Shown one piece after another: positions 23,461 through 33,990 of a DNA stretch of 64,000 bases (positions within the stretch are counted from its first letter, which is position 1; every line of letters starts with the position of its first letter). Source of the stretch: Anthoceros angustus. Lineage: Eukaryota > Streptophyta > Anthocerotopsida > Anthocerotales > Anthocerotaceae. The stretch lies in NCBI GenBank assembly GCA_010909165.1, contig VJWM01000209.1:248001-312000 (forward strand). Direction: 5' to 3'. A program made the position numbers and the translations under genes. The notes beneath the pieces are model-generated. The model was not told the DNA's origin and did no database searches. It saw only the letters and a list, made by a program, of their open reading frames with translations.

Positions 23461-24386
23461 CTGTTCATTGTGGCAGAGACAGGCTGATGGGGACACCCTT
23501 GGCAAAACTGGAGGAGCACTGTTGGAGATAGGAGCGTGAAGTGGGTTACCTAGGTTTTTTTTGCAAGCGATCTGTAGACTAGAAGCGGGGCGGAGGGGAA
23601 GAGAAAGGGAGGGAGAGGGGGTTGGATGCGTAGCTTTCTCGTGGCTTCACCGGGTCGAGTTGGGGACGGCAATCACATGATTTTGTGTATGTCAAGTTTT
23701 AGCGTCGATGTGCAAGCCATGGTGCCCTGAAGTGTGAAGCGGAAACGGGGTTTGAGTTTGGGGAATGCCGATTCGGAATGTTTGTCCGTCACGGACAGGT
23801 GGCTATGAGCCAACGGTCAATGTCACATGGCATGGACTGGAGGGGCGGTTACATGTGAACTACACCATATCGGTTTTCCAATACTTTATTAGCGAGAAAT
23901 GTATTCATCAGCATATACTTTGTACCTTGGGGATGTATATTTGAATAATATTATTCCATGTATTTTACATGAATAACCCTAAGGCCCACAAACAGTGAGC
24001 CCGCTAGTGATGCATTCTGTCCAATTGTGTAACATGACGGTACACTTTTCCATATGCCAGTTTGTAAAGGTAGCTTTGGTCGTAATGTATCCCAAAAGTG
24101 ACACGATTGAAATAAAGCCTAAATAAATGTTCTAGTCTACACGCCATAAATTTATAAGGATCTCTACTTTTTCTCCCCGAATGCCTCTTTTGTTTAACCA
24201 TGAGACATCGAGGTGTGGAAATATTGCCAATAAATTTCAAGTTTTGATGAAGTGGAATGGGTTTGGGTGTACTGTGCGTTGTATTTTTAGCAGCCGTTTC
24301 CCACAAACCCTCAAAATCAACGTTCCGAGTTTTCTTAAGTGCAAAAACTGATGACATATTTGGCCCGTCTCCGGAAAGTGGAGTGT
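23461..24386. other. Right subterminal region of the 19.85 kb element
   Basis: No gene is supported. The stretch becomes AT-rich after 23860 and runs to the terminal repeat. A 117-residue minus-strand frame at 24357-24004 has no recognisable features and is probably chance. Confidence 0.4.
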
Positions 24387-24412
24387 GTCACTAGCCCTAA
24401 GGAGACCTTGTT
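24387..24412 (-). repeat. Right terminal inverted repeat of the 19.85 kb element
   Basis: GTCACTAGCCCTAAGGAGAC onward is the inverse of the left end at 4561. CAAG follows at 24413-24416 and the copia gag frame resumes immediately. Confidence 0.8.
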
Positions 24413-24650
24413 CAAGGTAGCTCCAACCACGCACTCTTCACTTCTCGAGGCCGAGGCAGTCGAAGAGGCAGAGGACGCGGTAACTTCTCAAACCGCCGAT
24501 CCTACGACTCACAGCAGCTGCAGTCACCTGGAGGCTACACTAAAAACAATCAGAATGGTCAGAAAAGGACCAGCAAAGGACCTTGCAACTGGTGCAGGAT
24601 CCCAGGCCATTTCGAGTACGAGTGCAGGAAGAAACAAGCAGGAGAACCCC
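24413..24650 (+). pseudogene. Copia gag, nucleocapsid (zinc knuckle) part
   Basis: After the transposon, gag continues with a glycine-arginine-rich linker (SRGRGSRRGRGRG) and a CCHC knuckle, CNWCRIPGHFEYEC, with exact CX2CX4HX4C spacing. This is the RNA-packaging end of the gag begun at 3929. Past about 24650 the sequence crosses the breakpoint of an internal inversion, and the plus-strand frame becomes meaningless. Confidence 0.85.
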
Positions 24651-25257
24651 GCCTGTACTGGTGTATTCTCCGCCGTTATCACTGCGGAGAGTGCAAACTT
24701 GAAAACCAGTTCGTCGTTCTGCTGCTGATACAAAACCTTGGAAACAGGTGAGGGCCTCATCCTTATGGCGCAAGAAATAAATATGGCAATACCTGCTCCA
24801 CTCATCCATAAAGGTAAGGAAGTAAGAGTGGCCTCCGAAGCTGTGTGTGCTCATTGGGCAATGTCCTGAGGCATGCCTTAAGTCGTCGAGCTCTTGTTGG
24901 TGAGGGATCTTTGAAAGGGAATTGAGTCAACTTGGAGTATTTCCAGATCTCACAGAAGAAATCCTTGCTGGATTTAATGTTGATAGGATCCTTGTACATG
25001 GTAGGGTTGGAAAAGGAGTCCAGATAACGTGGATTTATGTGGCCTGCCCGACAGTGCCATAGCAGGGTGTTGCTGTGAGAAGCTGATGATGAGCTGTCAG
25101 CAACGAGGGATGAAGAAGACTGTATATTGAGCAGGTACAAATCGTTATAAGGTAGGCCGTGTGCCAGTGCAGTTTGATGTTTGTCCTTCGAGTCATAAAT
25201 TGTGCAGTGGTTGCCTTGAAAGGTGATTATGAGGTTGTGCTCCGTGGCCAAGATCAC
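24650..25257 (-). pseudogene. Inverted copia segment: pre-integrase and integrase core
   Basis: The minus strand reads the GAG-pre-integrase domain (LLWHCRAGHINPRYL, then FCEIWKYSK) followed by the integrase core start (FMDEWSRYCHIYFL) and the second catalytic aspartate block (LRSDNGGEY). Neighbouring copia parts on both sides are on the plus strand. Restoring the orientation would put these domains exactly between zinc knuckle and integrase C-terminus, so this is a roughly 600 bp inversion inside one element. The protease region is not clearly visible. Confidence 0.85.
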
Positions 25258-25800
25258 TTCTTGAGATTTCCCGCTCCATCCTGAAGCTCTCCTGCCTCTC
25301 TCGAGGCTACTGGGCTGAGGCAGTAGCTACAGCCAACTACCTTAAAAACAGGCTTCCTACTAAAGAGCTGCCAGGTACTACACCTTTTGAGCGCTGGACA
25401 GGTAACAAACCTAGAATCTCCCATCTCCGCATCTTCGGTAGTCCTGCCTTTGCACATGTACCAGATGCCACACGTCACAAATGGGACGACAAAAGTCGAA
25501 AGCTTCTCTTCATTGGCTACTCGGATCAAGTAAAGCCTACCGCCTTTTCAACACTACGAGAGGTAATCCTTTCTCGTAGTGTTCATTTCCATGAATCCCA
25601 TGTTCTCAACACCTATCTTACTTCCCTGTCCACCTCTCTTCCCACCACTGGTCTCTCTGGCCTCCTACCTTCAGCTAATTTTCCCCTTGACCTTGAGGGG
25701 GCCACCTCCCACTATGAAGAAGCTGAAGATGCCATGCAAGCTCAAGAGAAAACAGATCATTTATCCTGTTCCAGGTCCAGCTATCCAAGCACCACCACAT
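25258..25800 (+). pseudogene. Copia integrase C-terminal part and linker
   Basis: The plus strand encodes YWAEAVATANYLKNRLP, TPFERWTGNKP, LRIFGSPAFAHVP and LLFIGYS, the conserved copia integrase C-terminal series. It is followed by a proline- and serine-rich linker toward the reverse transcriptase. Small frame changes occur near 25540. Confidence 0.85.
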
Positions 25801-27640
25801 GTTCCAGCTTGCTCAGATACAGCCTCAGGTACTACCTCCTCCACTATTACCTGCACCCATAGCCCTGGATCAGCCACATCACCCTGTGATAGATAACCAA
25901 GACTTAGACATGAACCATGCTCTAGTACCCGAGGTACCCGTGCCAGAACCTGATCCTCCTCCTCTAAGGCGTTCCACACGCAATAGACCGCCCAGTCATC
26001 TATGGAAAAATCCACCCTCTGTCCCTAGAGACTCCTTCTCTCGTCAAGCAACCATTATGGAACCTGTAGAAGCACCAGTTCCCACTCAAGCTCAGCCCGA
26101 CAGCGCAGACCAAGTCCAGCTCGCCTTGTATCAAGCCCTGTCTGCACTTGAAATGCAGGATGTACCTGCAAGCATAGAAGAAGCCCTTAGCACACCCGAG
26201 TGGAAGGCTTCCGTTCAGTCAGAATACGACTCTCTAATTGCCAATCCACTTGAAACTGCGGCCTACTGAGCACTGGCCATTTCTGTAAGTGGACCTTCAG
26301 AAGGAAGCTTAACCCTGATGGGACCGTCTCAAGATACAAGTCTAGACTGGTAGCCCGTGGTTTCACCCAGGTACCAAGTTTTGACTATGATGAAAACATA
26401 TTGTTCAGCCCAGTCGTCAAGGCAACATCCATACGGATCCTCCTAGCCTTCGCTGCCCATCACCACCTGCATATACACCAGGTAGATATCAAAACCGCTT
26501 TCCTCTACGGAACCCTAAATGAGGACATCTACATGCTACAGCCACCAGGGTTTGTTAAGGATAGCAGCAAGGTATGCAAATTGCTCAAATCCATCCATGG
26601 ACTAAAGCACCGGCACAAGTATGGAATGAAACCGTGGATAGATACCTGAAAAGGTGTGGCTTCACTCCTCTTATCTCAGACACCAGTGTCTACATCCTGA
26701 GAACAAAGAACAAGTTTGCAATAGTGACACTATACGTTGATGACAACTTCATATTTTGAGACAGTCCTGAGATTATCCAGTATGTGAAAGACCTCTTGTC
26801 AAAGGAGTATAATGTTGTAGACATGGGACCCCTACGGTATGCATTGGGAGTACAGTTTGAACACAACAAGGAGGACCACTCTTTCTTCATCCATCAAGAA
26901 CACTACGTAAACCAATTGCTGGAAAGATTCAACATGAAGGACTCAAAGCCAGTATCAACTCCAATGGCTTCAGGAGAGAAGGTATCTGACGCCAAGACAC
27001 CAAGAAACAAAGGAGATGTCAGCTATCCCGCATAACGAGGTCAGAGGCGCTTTACTTTACCTCTCAATCTGGACAAGACCCGACGTTGCACTAGCTGTGA
27101 ACGTGGTATCCAGATATTTGTCGAACCCCGGGAAGGCTCATTGGACCTGTGTCAAGCGCATCCTTCGCTACCTCAAGAAGACCAAGTCCCTAGGACTCAT
27201 TTACAAAGGTGATAGCTCTCCCAAGCTCACTCTAATCTCCTTCTCAGACGCAAATTGGGCGGGAGATCCGGATGCGAGAAGGTCTATTGCAGCATACTGC
27301 ACAGCTATCAACGGTTGCACAGTGTCATGGGCGTGCAAGAAGATGCAAACGATTTGTACCTCATCAGCGAGTACGCAGAACAACGTGGCCAAGGAGATCC
27401 CGTGGGTGAGGCAATTCACGCACGATATAGGCGAGGACCGGGATCAGCCCACACTATTCATGACAATCAATACGCCATCGCCATGACACTCAATCGCGCA
27501 TAGAACTAAGCATGTGGAGATCCATCACCATTTCATTCGTCAAGTGGTGGCCAACAAGCAAGTGACCTTAAACTACATCAACACGAATGAGATATCGCTT
27601 CACGATAAGGCTTATCCAAGCCACTTCACAACAAGCACAC
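25800..27640 (+). pseudogene. Copia reverse transcriptase and RNase H
   Basis: The linker ends in RRSTRNRPPSHLW, a usual copia lead-in. Reverse transcriptase blocks follow: YKSRLVARGFTQ, VDIKTAFLYG (first catalytic aspartate), PPGFV, and YVDD (near 26735). RNase H blocks are SDANWAGDPDARRS and the KTKH-like VEIHHHFIR region near 27505. In-frame stops and slips occur at 26267, 26647, 26757, 27033 and 27484. The catalytic residues are therefore present but spread over five frames. Confidence 0.9.
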
Positions 27641-27828
27641 TGAAGGTATCGGACTGGTCAGCAGAGAATCTTACCTGGGTATTCCTTCCGAATCAGCCAA
27701 TTCACAGGAAGGGAGAGCTCCTTAATTCCGCACCACCACTGCTAGCGTTATGCTTCAGCAACTTCGAGTTTTCATCTCTGTGTTTGGAGACTAGACTGAA
27801 GATTGTTGGAATCCGCAGCGACGGGGGG

Positions 27829-28014
27829 TGTTGGAGCCATAGCGCTACGGATTGGAGCTTCGCCCCCATCAGCCATTAGCCATTAGGGCACAATTCGTGC
27901 ACACGTAGATAAATGCTTAGTTCGTGATGCAGCCTGGGTACCATCAAGACTGTGAGCGGATTACAACCGCATTCGAGACACTATAAGTACAGGCATTCAG
28001 CCTTAATCCTACCA
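27829..28014 (+). repeat. Copia 3' LTR, apparently truncated
   Basis: It starts TGTTGGAGCC right after the polypurine tract ACGGGGGG (27821-27828). It matches 3085-3320 without the extra 40-base unit and with short indels, then diverges after CCTACCA. Since the 5' copy continues for about 37 more bases before its primer site, the 3' copy probably lost its end. Confidence 0.8.
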
Positions 28015-28974
28015 TCTTCCGGGGAACTGTGTTGCCAGAGACACCTTGCTGGAAGCGCGGCTCACCACAAAGCAGTGCGGGGCCTCCCGGCATGCTCCCA
28101 AAATAGGCAGCGTTTCGCACATAGTACGATCCCGATGTGGCGTCTCACCAACCCGCATGAGGTTCTGCCGAGCCTCCTGGTGGCTACCGGGCATGGAATT
28201 TCCAGGAGGGAGAAGAGTGGAGGAGAGGATGGCAAATATTGCCAACATTCTTTGAGTCGGAGATCTGAGCTCTTGTATGAACAAGAGCGCAGGATAGCGC
28301 CACCGCTTTCGCGAGATTTCTCAGGTAGGGTGCATTCCCACAATGGAATGCTTGCCTCCTGCTCCAGTGCGATGAACGAATCCGGTCTACTAGGATCCTG
28401 GAGGTAGGGTGGGAAGGCCTCATCTCCATCCCCACCAGTGCCATCTGTGTCGGTAATGCCGCCCGACTCGTGGGCGCGTCCATCTGCTACATCAGACACA
28501 AACCCGTCTACTGGAATGTTGCCGTGGTCGCCCACATCCAGGTTGGCCCCTGGCGCATCTTCGTCCGCATCAGCGGCTAGGTATAGCGGTGGGAGAGGTC
28601 GGCCTGATCGAAGGAGCTACACACACGCACAATTCGAAGTCAATGATGAACATAGCCCTTACTGCCGGACTTCAACCCCGCTAGTGCAGAAGAAAACAGC
28701 GGTCGAACACCCTTTCCCTCACCTGTGCGCGTAGTCGCGTATGATGGATGACATGCCTCCTTGAGATGTCGGCGCGGGCTTTCCGATTACGTGGCTTGCA
28801 AGCAGGGCAAGGGCAAGGGATTTCTGGGATGTCTTTGTTCCTTCGGAGAGCGGACATGGTGACGGGGAAGGGTAGGCAAGCGTTGGGCGTTGCTTTTGCA
28901 AAAGCAGGAGCCCAGCTGGAAGATGTTGCGAGTCCCCGCCTGGTTGCACACTCATTCTCACCAATCCAGCCCAA
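28015..28974 (-). pseudogene. TNP2-type CACTA transposase, N-terminal fragment
   Basis: The minus strand carries a CPCPACKPRNRKARADISRR block (28865-28800) like the transposase-associated zinc region of TNP2 proteins. After an acidic stretch (near 28450) comes LLPPGNSMPGSHQEARQNL (near 28190), the conserved region before the TNP2 zinc cluster. A cysteine and tryptophan-rich end follows near 28090. Several frame changes are needed. The fragment ends where the copia LTR starts, so the copia element, or a rearrangement at its end, cut this gene. The downstream part was not found next to the P450 gene. Confidence 0.5.
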
Positions 28975-29649
28975 CGGTCACGGGGCCTATCTAACAAGGG
29001 TGCCCGTTGGTCTGAACGGCAGTTTCAGCTCCACAGAGCATGACCGTTGGGTTTGCGGCCCTTGTCATGTTATTCCCGGCTACCACGGGCTTGTTGTGCC
29101 CGCCCCGTCGACATGGTGACCGGACTTGAGTGTTGAAAGACGTAGGGTGAAACGCACAGCGTCGGCGTCGTTTGCGAGGAGAGACAAGCAAGCAGGACGT
29201 ATCAAATGCTCAAGTTTGTCTTAACTATACAACGCAGTTAAAACGTCCTCTCAAACGTGTCATGTACCACGTCTTATTGCACGTCAAATTGTAGTAGTGC
29301 ATCGATATCGGAGTCGCAGCATTTTTGGTTGTATGCAGCATGGCAACCGACGCCTTTGAATTCTCCGTGGCGCTCAGATGTGCGCACTCGCCGACCGGCC
29401 ATGGTCGACCTGCCATCGCCCCTGGGCTGCAGGCAAGCCTTGAAGCTCCGGGGGAGGGGGCCTAGGGCAAGGGTGACTGTGACCTGCCTGGCGCTGGCCT
29501 CACCAGGCCGCTCACCTAGCATGGATGACGACGGTGAGCAGCTTCGAGCGCCAGGTACAGCCTCCTGATCAAGCGTTCATGACGTACCCCGTCATTTGGC
29601 TGACTGCCTTTTGGTGGTGCGGATAGGAATTCTGACAGACATCACTTGT
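28975..29649. other. GC-rich sequence without recognised gene
   Basis: Short open frames exist on both strands, but none has a recognisable motif. It may be the remaining 5' part of the TNP2-type element. Confidence 0.35.
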
Positions 29650-30517
29650 TAGGCATTCCGTTAGACTGTAAGCAATGAACGCCATCACAAAACTGGATAA
29701 GCATGTTTTTCATGTGGAAATCATATGGCGCCACGGCCCATGCAGTCGGCCATGGAAAAAACTATATGAAAATAATATCCTCAATGGGTAAGTATTTTTA
29801 TTTTTAGTTTCTATGTGTTCTACATTATTTATGTTTGAGTCCTACAAAGAACTCATATATTACTCATGAAAGGACAATATGCTCATGTTATAAATGTCAT
29901 TCAGTATCTATGTAGTTTAAATATTTTAATATATAGGTGCTCTTCTATGGAATCTCTTATGAATCTACGTAAAAACGAATATAAAAACAACATAAAAATA
30001 ATTACATCCCTAAATTTTATGCCCTTCATGCCAGTCTTATATGGATATTTATGAACTAAGATTTTAAATTTTAAATAGTTAAATATTTTTACTATATGAA
30101 AATATAATTATCTAATAATATAAAGACATGGATAAGTACATCCAATAAAATTCATATGTATTTTAATACCCTGTATCATGTGTAAAATAATATAGAGAGC
30201 ATGTAGATACGGTCCACACAGTCGGCCATGAAAAGAGGGTATGAATATCATATCCTGTCAATTTATGATTTATGTCATTCCTTGTAAAATCTTTGTACCC
30301 ATTTGCTTTTGAGTACTACAAAGAACTTGTAAAATACTCATAAGCTACAAGTGTCCTTTTATTTTGTGTGTCATGCTAAATGCATTTACTTTCTTTATAT
30401 AAAAATATATGTTCGCTAATAAGAAATCTATATGAACTTATGTGAAAATAGATATATACATCATACGCGAATTGCTATGATTTAAATATGCCTTTCACAC
30501 TTCCTTTCTGAATATCT
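29650..30517. other. AT-rich island, left part
   Basis: Composition drops sharply to AT-rich. The phrase CAGTCGGCCATG occurs twice, at about 29740 and 30221, each followed by a similar AT-rich stretch, so the island is internally repetitive. No gene is supported. The island continues on the other side of the gypsy element at 37817. Confidence 0.5.
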
Positions 30518-30522
30518 AATAC
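30518..30522. repeat. Target site duplication of the gypsy element, left copy
   Basis: AATAC precedes the LTR at 30523 and is repeated at 37812-37816 after the other LTR. Five bases is the length expected for this class of element. Confidence 0.8.
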
Positions 30523-31085
30523 AGTAACACCCCTTTTGATGAGGTGGGGCGATCACGATTAGATAAAAACATCACGGACACCAAAGACTAGGCCTCCAAG
30601 TAGCCCGCCGTCCTTCCACGGACGACTCGCATGCACACACTGCTATTTATTCCAAGAGAGTCAACAAGAATACATGAGAGATCGGAGCTCCCCATCTTTG
30701 CCTAAGCTAGGAGCTTAGCTCTCTCCCTCGATCTCCTCCTCAACCTCTCCTCTAGCACGCTCACACTCTAGGCTCCAAAGCCTCTAGGCACCAAAGTCCT
30801 ATCCTCACAAGAGTGTAGCTCCCAAGTGCTAGGATCCTTCTAGACATGCTCACACTCCCAAGGCCTAGGCTCCAAAGTCCTATCCTCAAGAGTGTAGCTC
30901 CCCATGCTAGGATCACAAGATATCTCTAGGGCTAGCCTCATCTCCTTATATAGGAGGCTTACATCATTTCCAAAGTAAGCGCTAAGCGGACTTTCTTCCT
31001 TAAGCCCTAAGCTAAGTCTTACCACCACTACTTACAACTTACTAACTAGATCCAGTGCATGCTTCTCATGCAAGGCTCATTATCT
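30523..31085 (-). repeat. Gypsy 3' LTR
   Basis: It is homologous to 37226-37811 over its full length. It contains an internal repeat of a roughly 90-base phrase (GAGTGTAGCTCCCAAGTGCTAGGATC and variants at about 30810 and 30890). The preceding purine tract on the minus strand is ATGGGGAG, just right of 31085. Confidence 0.9.
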
Positions 31086-31133
31086 CCCCATCGAAAAGAA
31101 TCACATCTCGGTGATAGCCAACGTATCGAGAGA

Positions 31134-32340
31134 TCATCCAGATCCTTTCTGAATATCCTCTAACGTTACCCAAACTGGATCTGAGATCCCACGCAACTTT
31201 ACCATATATTGTGGTACGATTCCACGTTTTGTAGGCACGCTACTCTCTGCAAGGAATTCCTCAATTTCCCATGATCCTTGATTATCTTTGCCGCGAGAAC
31301 ACTGCTTCTTCTTGTCCATGTCTTCTTTCTCTTTGCACAACAAATGGTTTCGAGTGATACATGAAACACATTGTGTGCAAAAATCCATTCAGCCTGTAAC
31401 ATAAGCCACTTCTCCAATGCGCTTCAAGACTACAAATGGACCACCATATCTTGGCCTTAACTTAAGAGTTAATCCTTGAGGTAATGGGAAATGCTTCAAT
31501 TTCACCCATACTTTATCCCCAACGTTGAAGACAGTTTCTCTCACCTATCGGCATATTTCTTGGCGTGCTTGAGCCTTGGCTAAAATTCCTTTGGCAATCT
31601 CATGCCTAGCCTTCAAGCTCAATGAATCGGCGTGGATCTCTAGTGGTAGTATCGAAAACTTCAGCATTTAGCATGGATACCACGTCCGGTCGAATTCCTC
31701 CCATCTCAAAAGGACTACATCCAAGAGAGGCGTGCGTGTGTGTTATAACAAAATTGCATCGTCTAGATGATCGATCCAATCCCTCGATCAATCTGCACAT
31801 AATGCCTTAAGTATTCTTCTTGGATTCGGTTGACTCGCTCAGTTGAGCCATCAGTATCTGGATGGAAAGCTGTGCTCATACATAATTCCACATTCAAGCA
31901 TTTCATCAAATGCTGCCAAAATTCTCCTGTGAACCTTGGATCCCTGTCACTCACAATCTGCATAGGTAAGCCATGGTACTTGTATATATACTTCTTAAAC
32001 AAGCTGGCTACCTCAGAAGCTGTCACTCGCTTCTTTGTAGGGATGAAATGTGCTTGTTTGGTGAATCTATCCACCACTGTCATGATAGCTGTACAACCAT
32101 TACTGGGTGGCAAAGGCATGATAAAATCCATAGAGATACTCTTCCAAGGTCCACTTGGAATAGGTAGGGGCTGTAGCAAACCTCTTGGTTTAGCTTGCTC
32201 CACCTTATCTTGCTGACAAACAGCACATGCCTTGACATAATCCACTGTATCTTGATACATTCCGGCCAGTAAAACAGCTTCCTTAGCTTCTCATAAGTGG
32301 GGTCAATTCCACGGTGACCTGCACTTGGCACATCATGACA
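31134..32340 (-). pseudogene. Gypsy integrase with chromodomain-like C-terminus
   Basis: Reading leftward from 32340: the zinc-binding HHCC region start (GHRGIDPTYEKLR), the catalytic core with SMDFIMPLP, VSDRDPRFTGEFW and DGSTERVNR (D, D and E residues present), and an end near 31290-31140 with YMVKLRGISDPVW followed by LEDIQ. The last block resembles the YLVKWKG...WE core of a chromodomain, which targets such elements to silent chromatin. Frame changes occur near 31600-31760 and 32230. Confidence 0.85.
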
Positions 32341-32449
32341 TTCAGAAGCAATTTGCTCTTCAACTCAAGAATTTGGGATCACAATCCTCCTCTGTTTGTA
32401 TATCAACAAACCATCCTCAATTTGAACTTGCTTCCTTCGCTCTATTCCA

Positions 32450-33000
32450 TTAATCCGATCCGAACATCCGGATCCTCGGATATGCTTCCTTGATCTGTTT
32501 GTGAGTGTCCATAGGTTCAACCAGATTGCCATTGCCTTTACTTCCGACTCTTTTGCGACTCAGCGCATCCGCAACCTTATTCTCTTTTCCAGGTTTATAC
32601 TTGAGAGTCACATCATACATAGCTAGGAAATCTTGCCATCTAGCTTGTCTTGCATTCAACTTCAATGGTTAGAGAAGTATGTTGTCGATATTATCGATAG
32701 AGCACAAAAGATCCGCCAAGAGATAGTGTCTCCATACCTTGACAATGAATGACGTCATTTCCTTCTCATAGGTGGGATACTTCAACTCATAAGGATGCAA
32801 TTTCCTTGACTCAAAAGCTATCGGCTTATGGTCTTGCATCAACACTCCACCTATGGCCACGTCGAGGCATCAGACACTTCCACATCCTTCTTGGGATCAT
32901 ACATTCCTAAAACCGAGTTGTACTCAATTTCATCTTCAAGTATTCAAATGTCGCTTGACATTCAAGATCCCACTTCCAAGCTTTCGTCATCTTTAAGAGG
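32450..33000 (-). pseudogene. Gypsy RNase H region
   Basis: Minus-strand blocks include AIGGVLMQDHKPIAFESRKL, YPTYEKEM and KYKPGKENKVADALSR, the standard gypsy RNase H series. The frame is broken around 32670 and 32860. Confidence 0.85.
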
Positions 33001-33990
33001 TCGATTATGGGGCTGCTATCTTAGCAAACATATGTACAAATCTCATACGAAGCCAAACCCATAAAGCTGCGAACCTCATGAATGTTCCTAGGAGGTTGCC
33101 AATCTTGAATGGCCCTCACCTTATCGGATCCATTCGATGCCATCAGAGACAATAAAGCCTAAGAAAGCTACCTCTGTCTTGACAAAGTCACACTTCTTAA
33201 TTGCCAAGAACAAAGAATTCTCTCTTAGCTTGTAACACTTCTCTTAAGTGTTCAGCATGTTCCTCAAGGTATGGCTAAAGATCAAAATGTCATCCGGATA
33301 GATTACAACACACTTGTCCACCGGATCTATGAATATAGTATTCATAAGTGTCAAATGTGGCAGTGCATTAGTAAGTCCAAATGGCATGACCGAAATTCAA
33401 AAGCCCCATACGGTCCTACAAGCTTTTGTACTCATGTCCCTCTGCGATTCGATCGATAGTACCCGCCATCGATCTAGCTTGGTGAAATACTTGGCACCCT
33501 TCAACCTATCAAACATATCATCCATTCTTGGCAAAGGATATGCATTCTTCACTGTAATTTGATTCAGAGCTCTGTAATCTAAACACATCCTTAGTCCTCC
33601 ATTCTTCTTGCGCGTAAACAATACCGGCGCACCAAAAGGAGACTTAGAGACTCTGATATATCCCTTTGCCAGCAGGTTGGATAGTTGTCGCTTGAGTTCC
33701 TGCAGCTCATCCTGCGACAATCTATATGGTGCTCTCGACGGAGGCGTACTCCCTGGCCTCAATTCAATCTCATGATCTACTACTCTGTGAGACGGTAAAG
33801 GTGGCAATTCATCAGGCATCAAATCCTTAAAGTCATCCAAGACAGCCTGTAATTCCTTCGGGATGTCTTTCTCTTCTGAGGATTCTTCCTCAAGACCATC
33901 CTCTAATCCCTGGAGCATAACTAGATAAAGCTCCTTCTTCATCTTATGTCCCTTGAGCTCTCTTTTGAAATCAACTGCATCGAGCACATC
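33000..33990 (-). pseudogene. Gypsy reverse transcriptase
   Basis: The block [16 protein letters not shown], then [19 protein letters not shown] and FTKLD, is intact in one frame (33987-33397). The catalytic DD appears in the next frame near 33295 as YPDDILIF rather than YLDDILIF. Insertions and frame slips separate these parts. Confidence 0.9.

Larger units (their letters stand above)
4561..24412. mobile_element. 19.85 kb TIR DNA transposon with DUF7869 and methyltransferase-like genes
   Basis: The left end AACAAGGTCTCCTTAGG (4561) is matched by its reverse complement ending at 24412. The inverted repeat extends about 26 bases with two mismatches. CAAG flanks both ends (4557-4560 and 24413-24416). 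Removing the element plus one CAAG rejoins the two gag halves in frame, which is strong independent support for the boundaries. Without the later CACTA insertion the element is about 14.6 kb. It carries a minus-strand gene with a methyltransferase-like end and a plus-strand DUF7869 gene, diverging near 18.5-18.9 kb, plus a possible third gene near 22.6-23.4 kb. I cannot place it in a named superfamily: the four-base target duplication and long TIR argue against hAT and Mutator. A three-base reading (CAA) is also possible. Confidence 0.75.
3085..28014 (+). mobile_element. Ty1/copia LTR retrotransposon, split and rearranged
   Basis: Two related LTR sequences beginning TGTTGGAGCCATAGCGC occur at 3085 and 27829. 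A methionine-tRNA type primer site follows the first, and a purine-rich tract ACGGGGGG precedes the second. Inside, in copia order, are the gag N-terminal part (3929-4560), the gag zinc knuckle (24414-24650), pre-integrase and integrase (inverted), integrase C-terminus, reverse transcriptase and RNase H. About 5.1 kb is copia; the other 19.85 kb is a later DNA transposon inserted in gag. No matching target duplication is found (GACCA before the left LTR, TCTTC after the right), and the right LTR looks truncated, so one end has probably been rearranged. Frameshifts, stops and the inversion make the element dead. Confidence 0.85.

Noticed and set aside
4561-24412. Assignment of the large element to the CACTA, hAT or Mutator superfamily
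   Set aside because: The termini do not begin CACTA, and a CAAG four-base (or CAA three-base) duplication does not fit hAT (8) or Mutator (about 9). I left the superfamily open.
24524-24805. Antisense open frames across the gag zinc knuckle and integrase junction
   Set aside because: The real coding signals are the plus-strand CCHC knuckle and the minus-strand integrase. Other frames overlapping them are shadows.
29866-30054. Open frame in the AT-rich island
   Set aside because: It is short, has no motif and reflects AT-rich composition.
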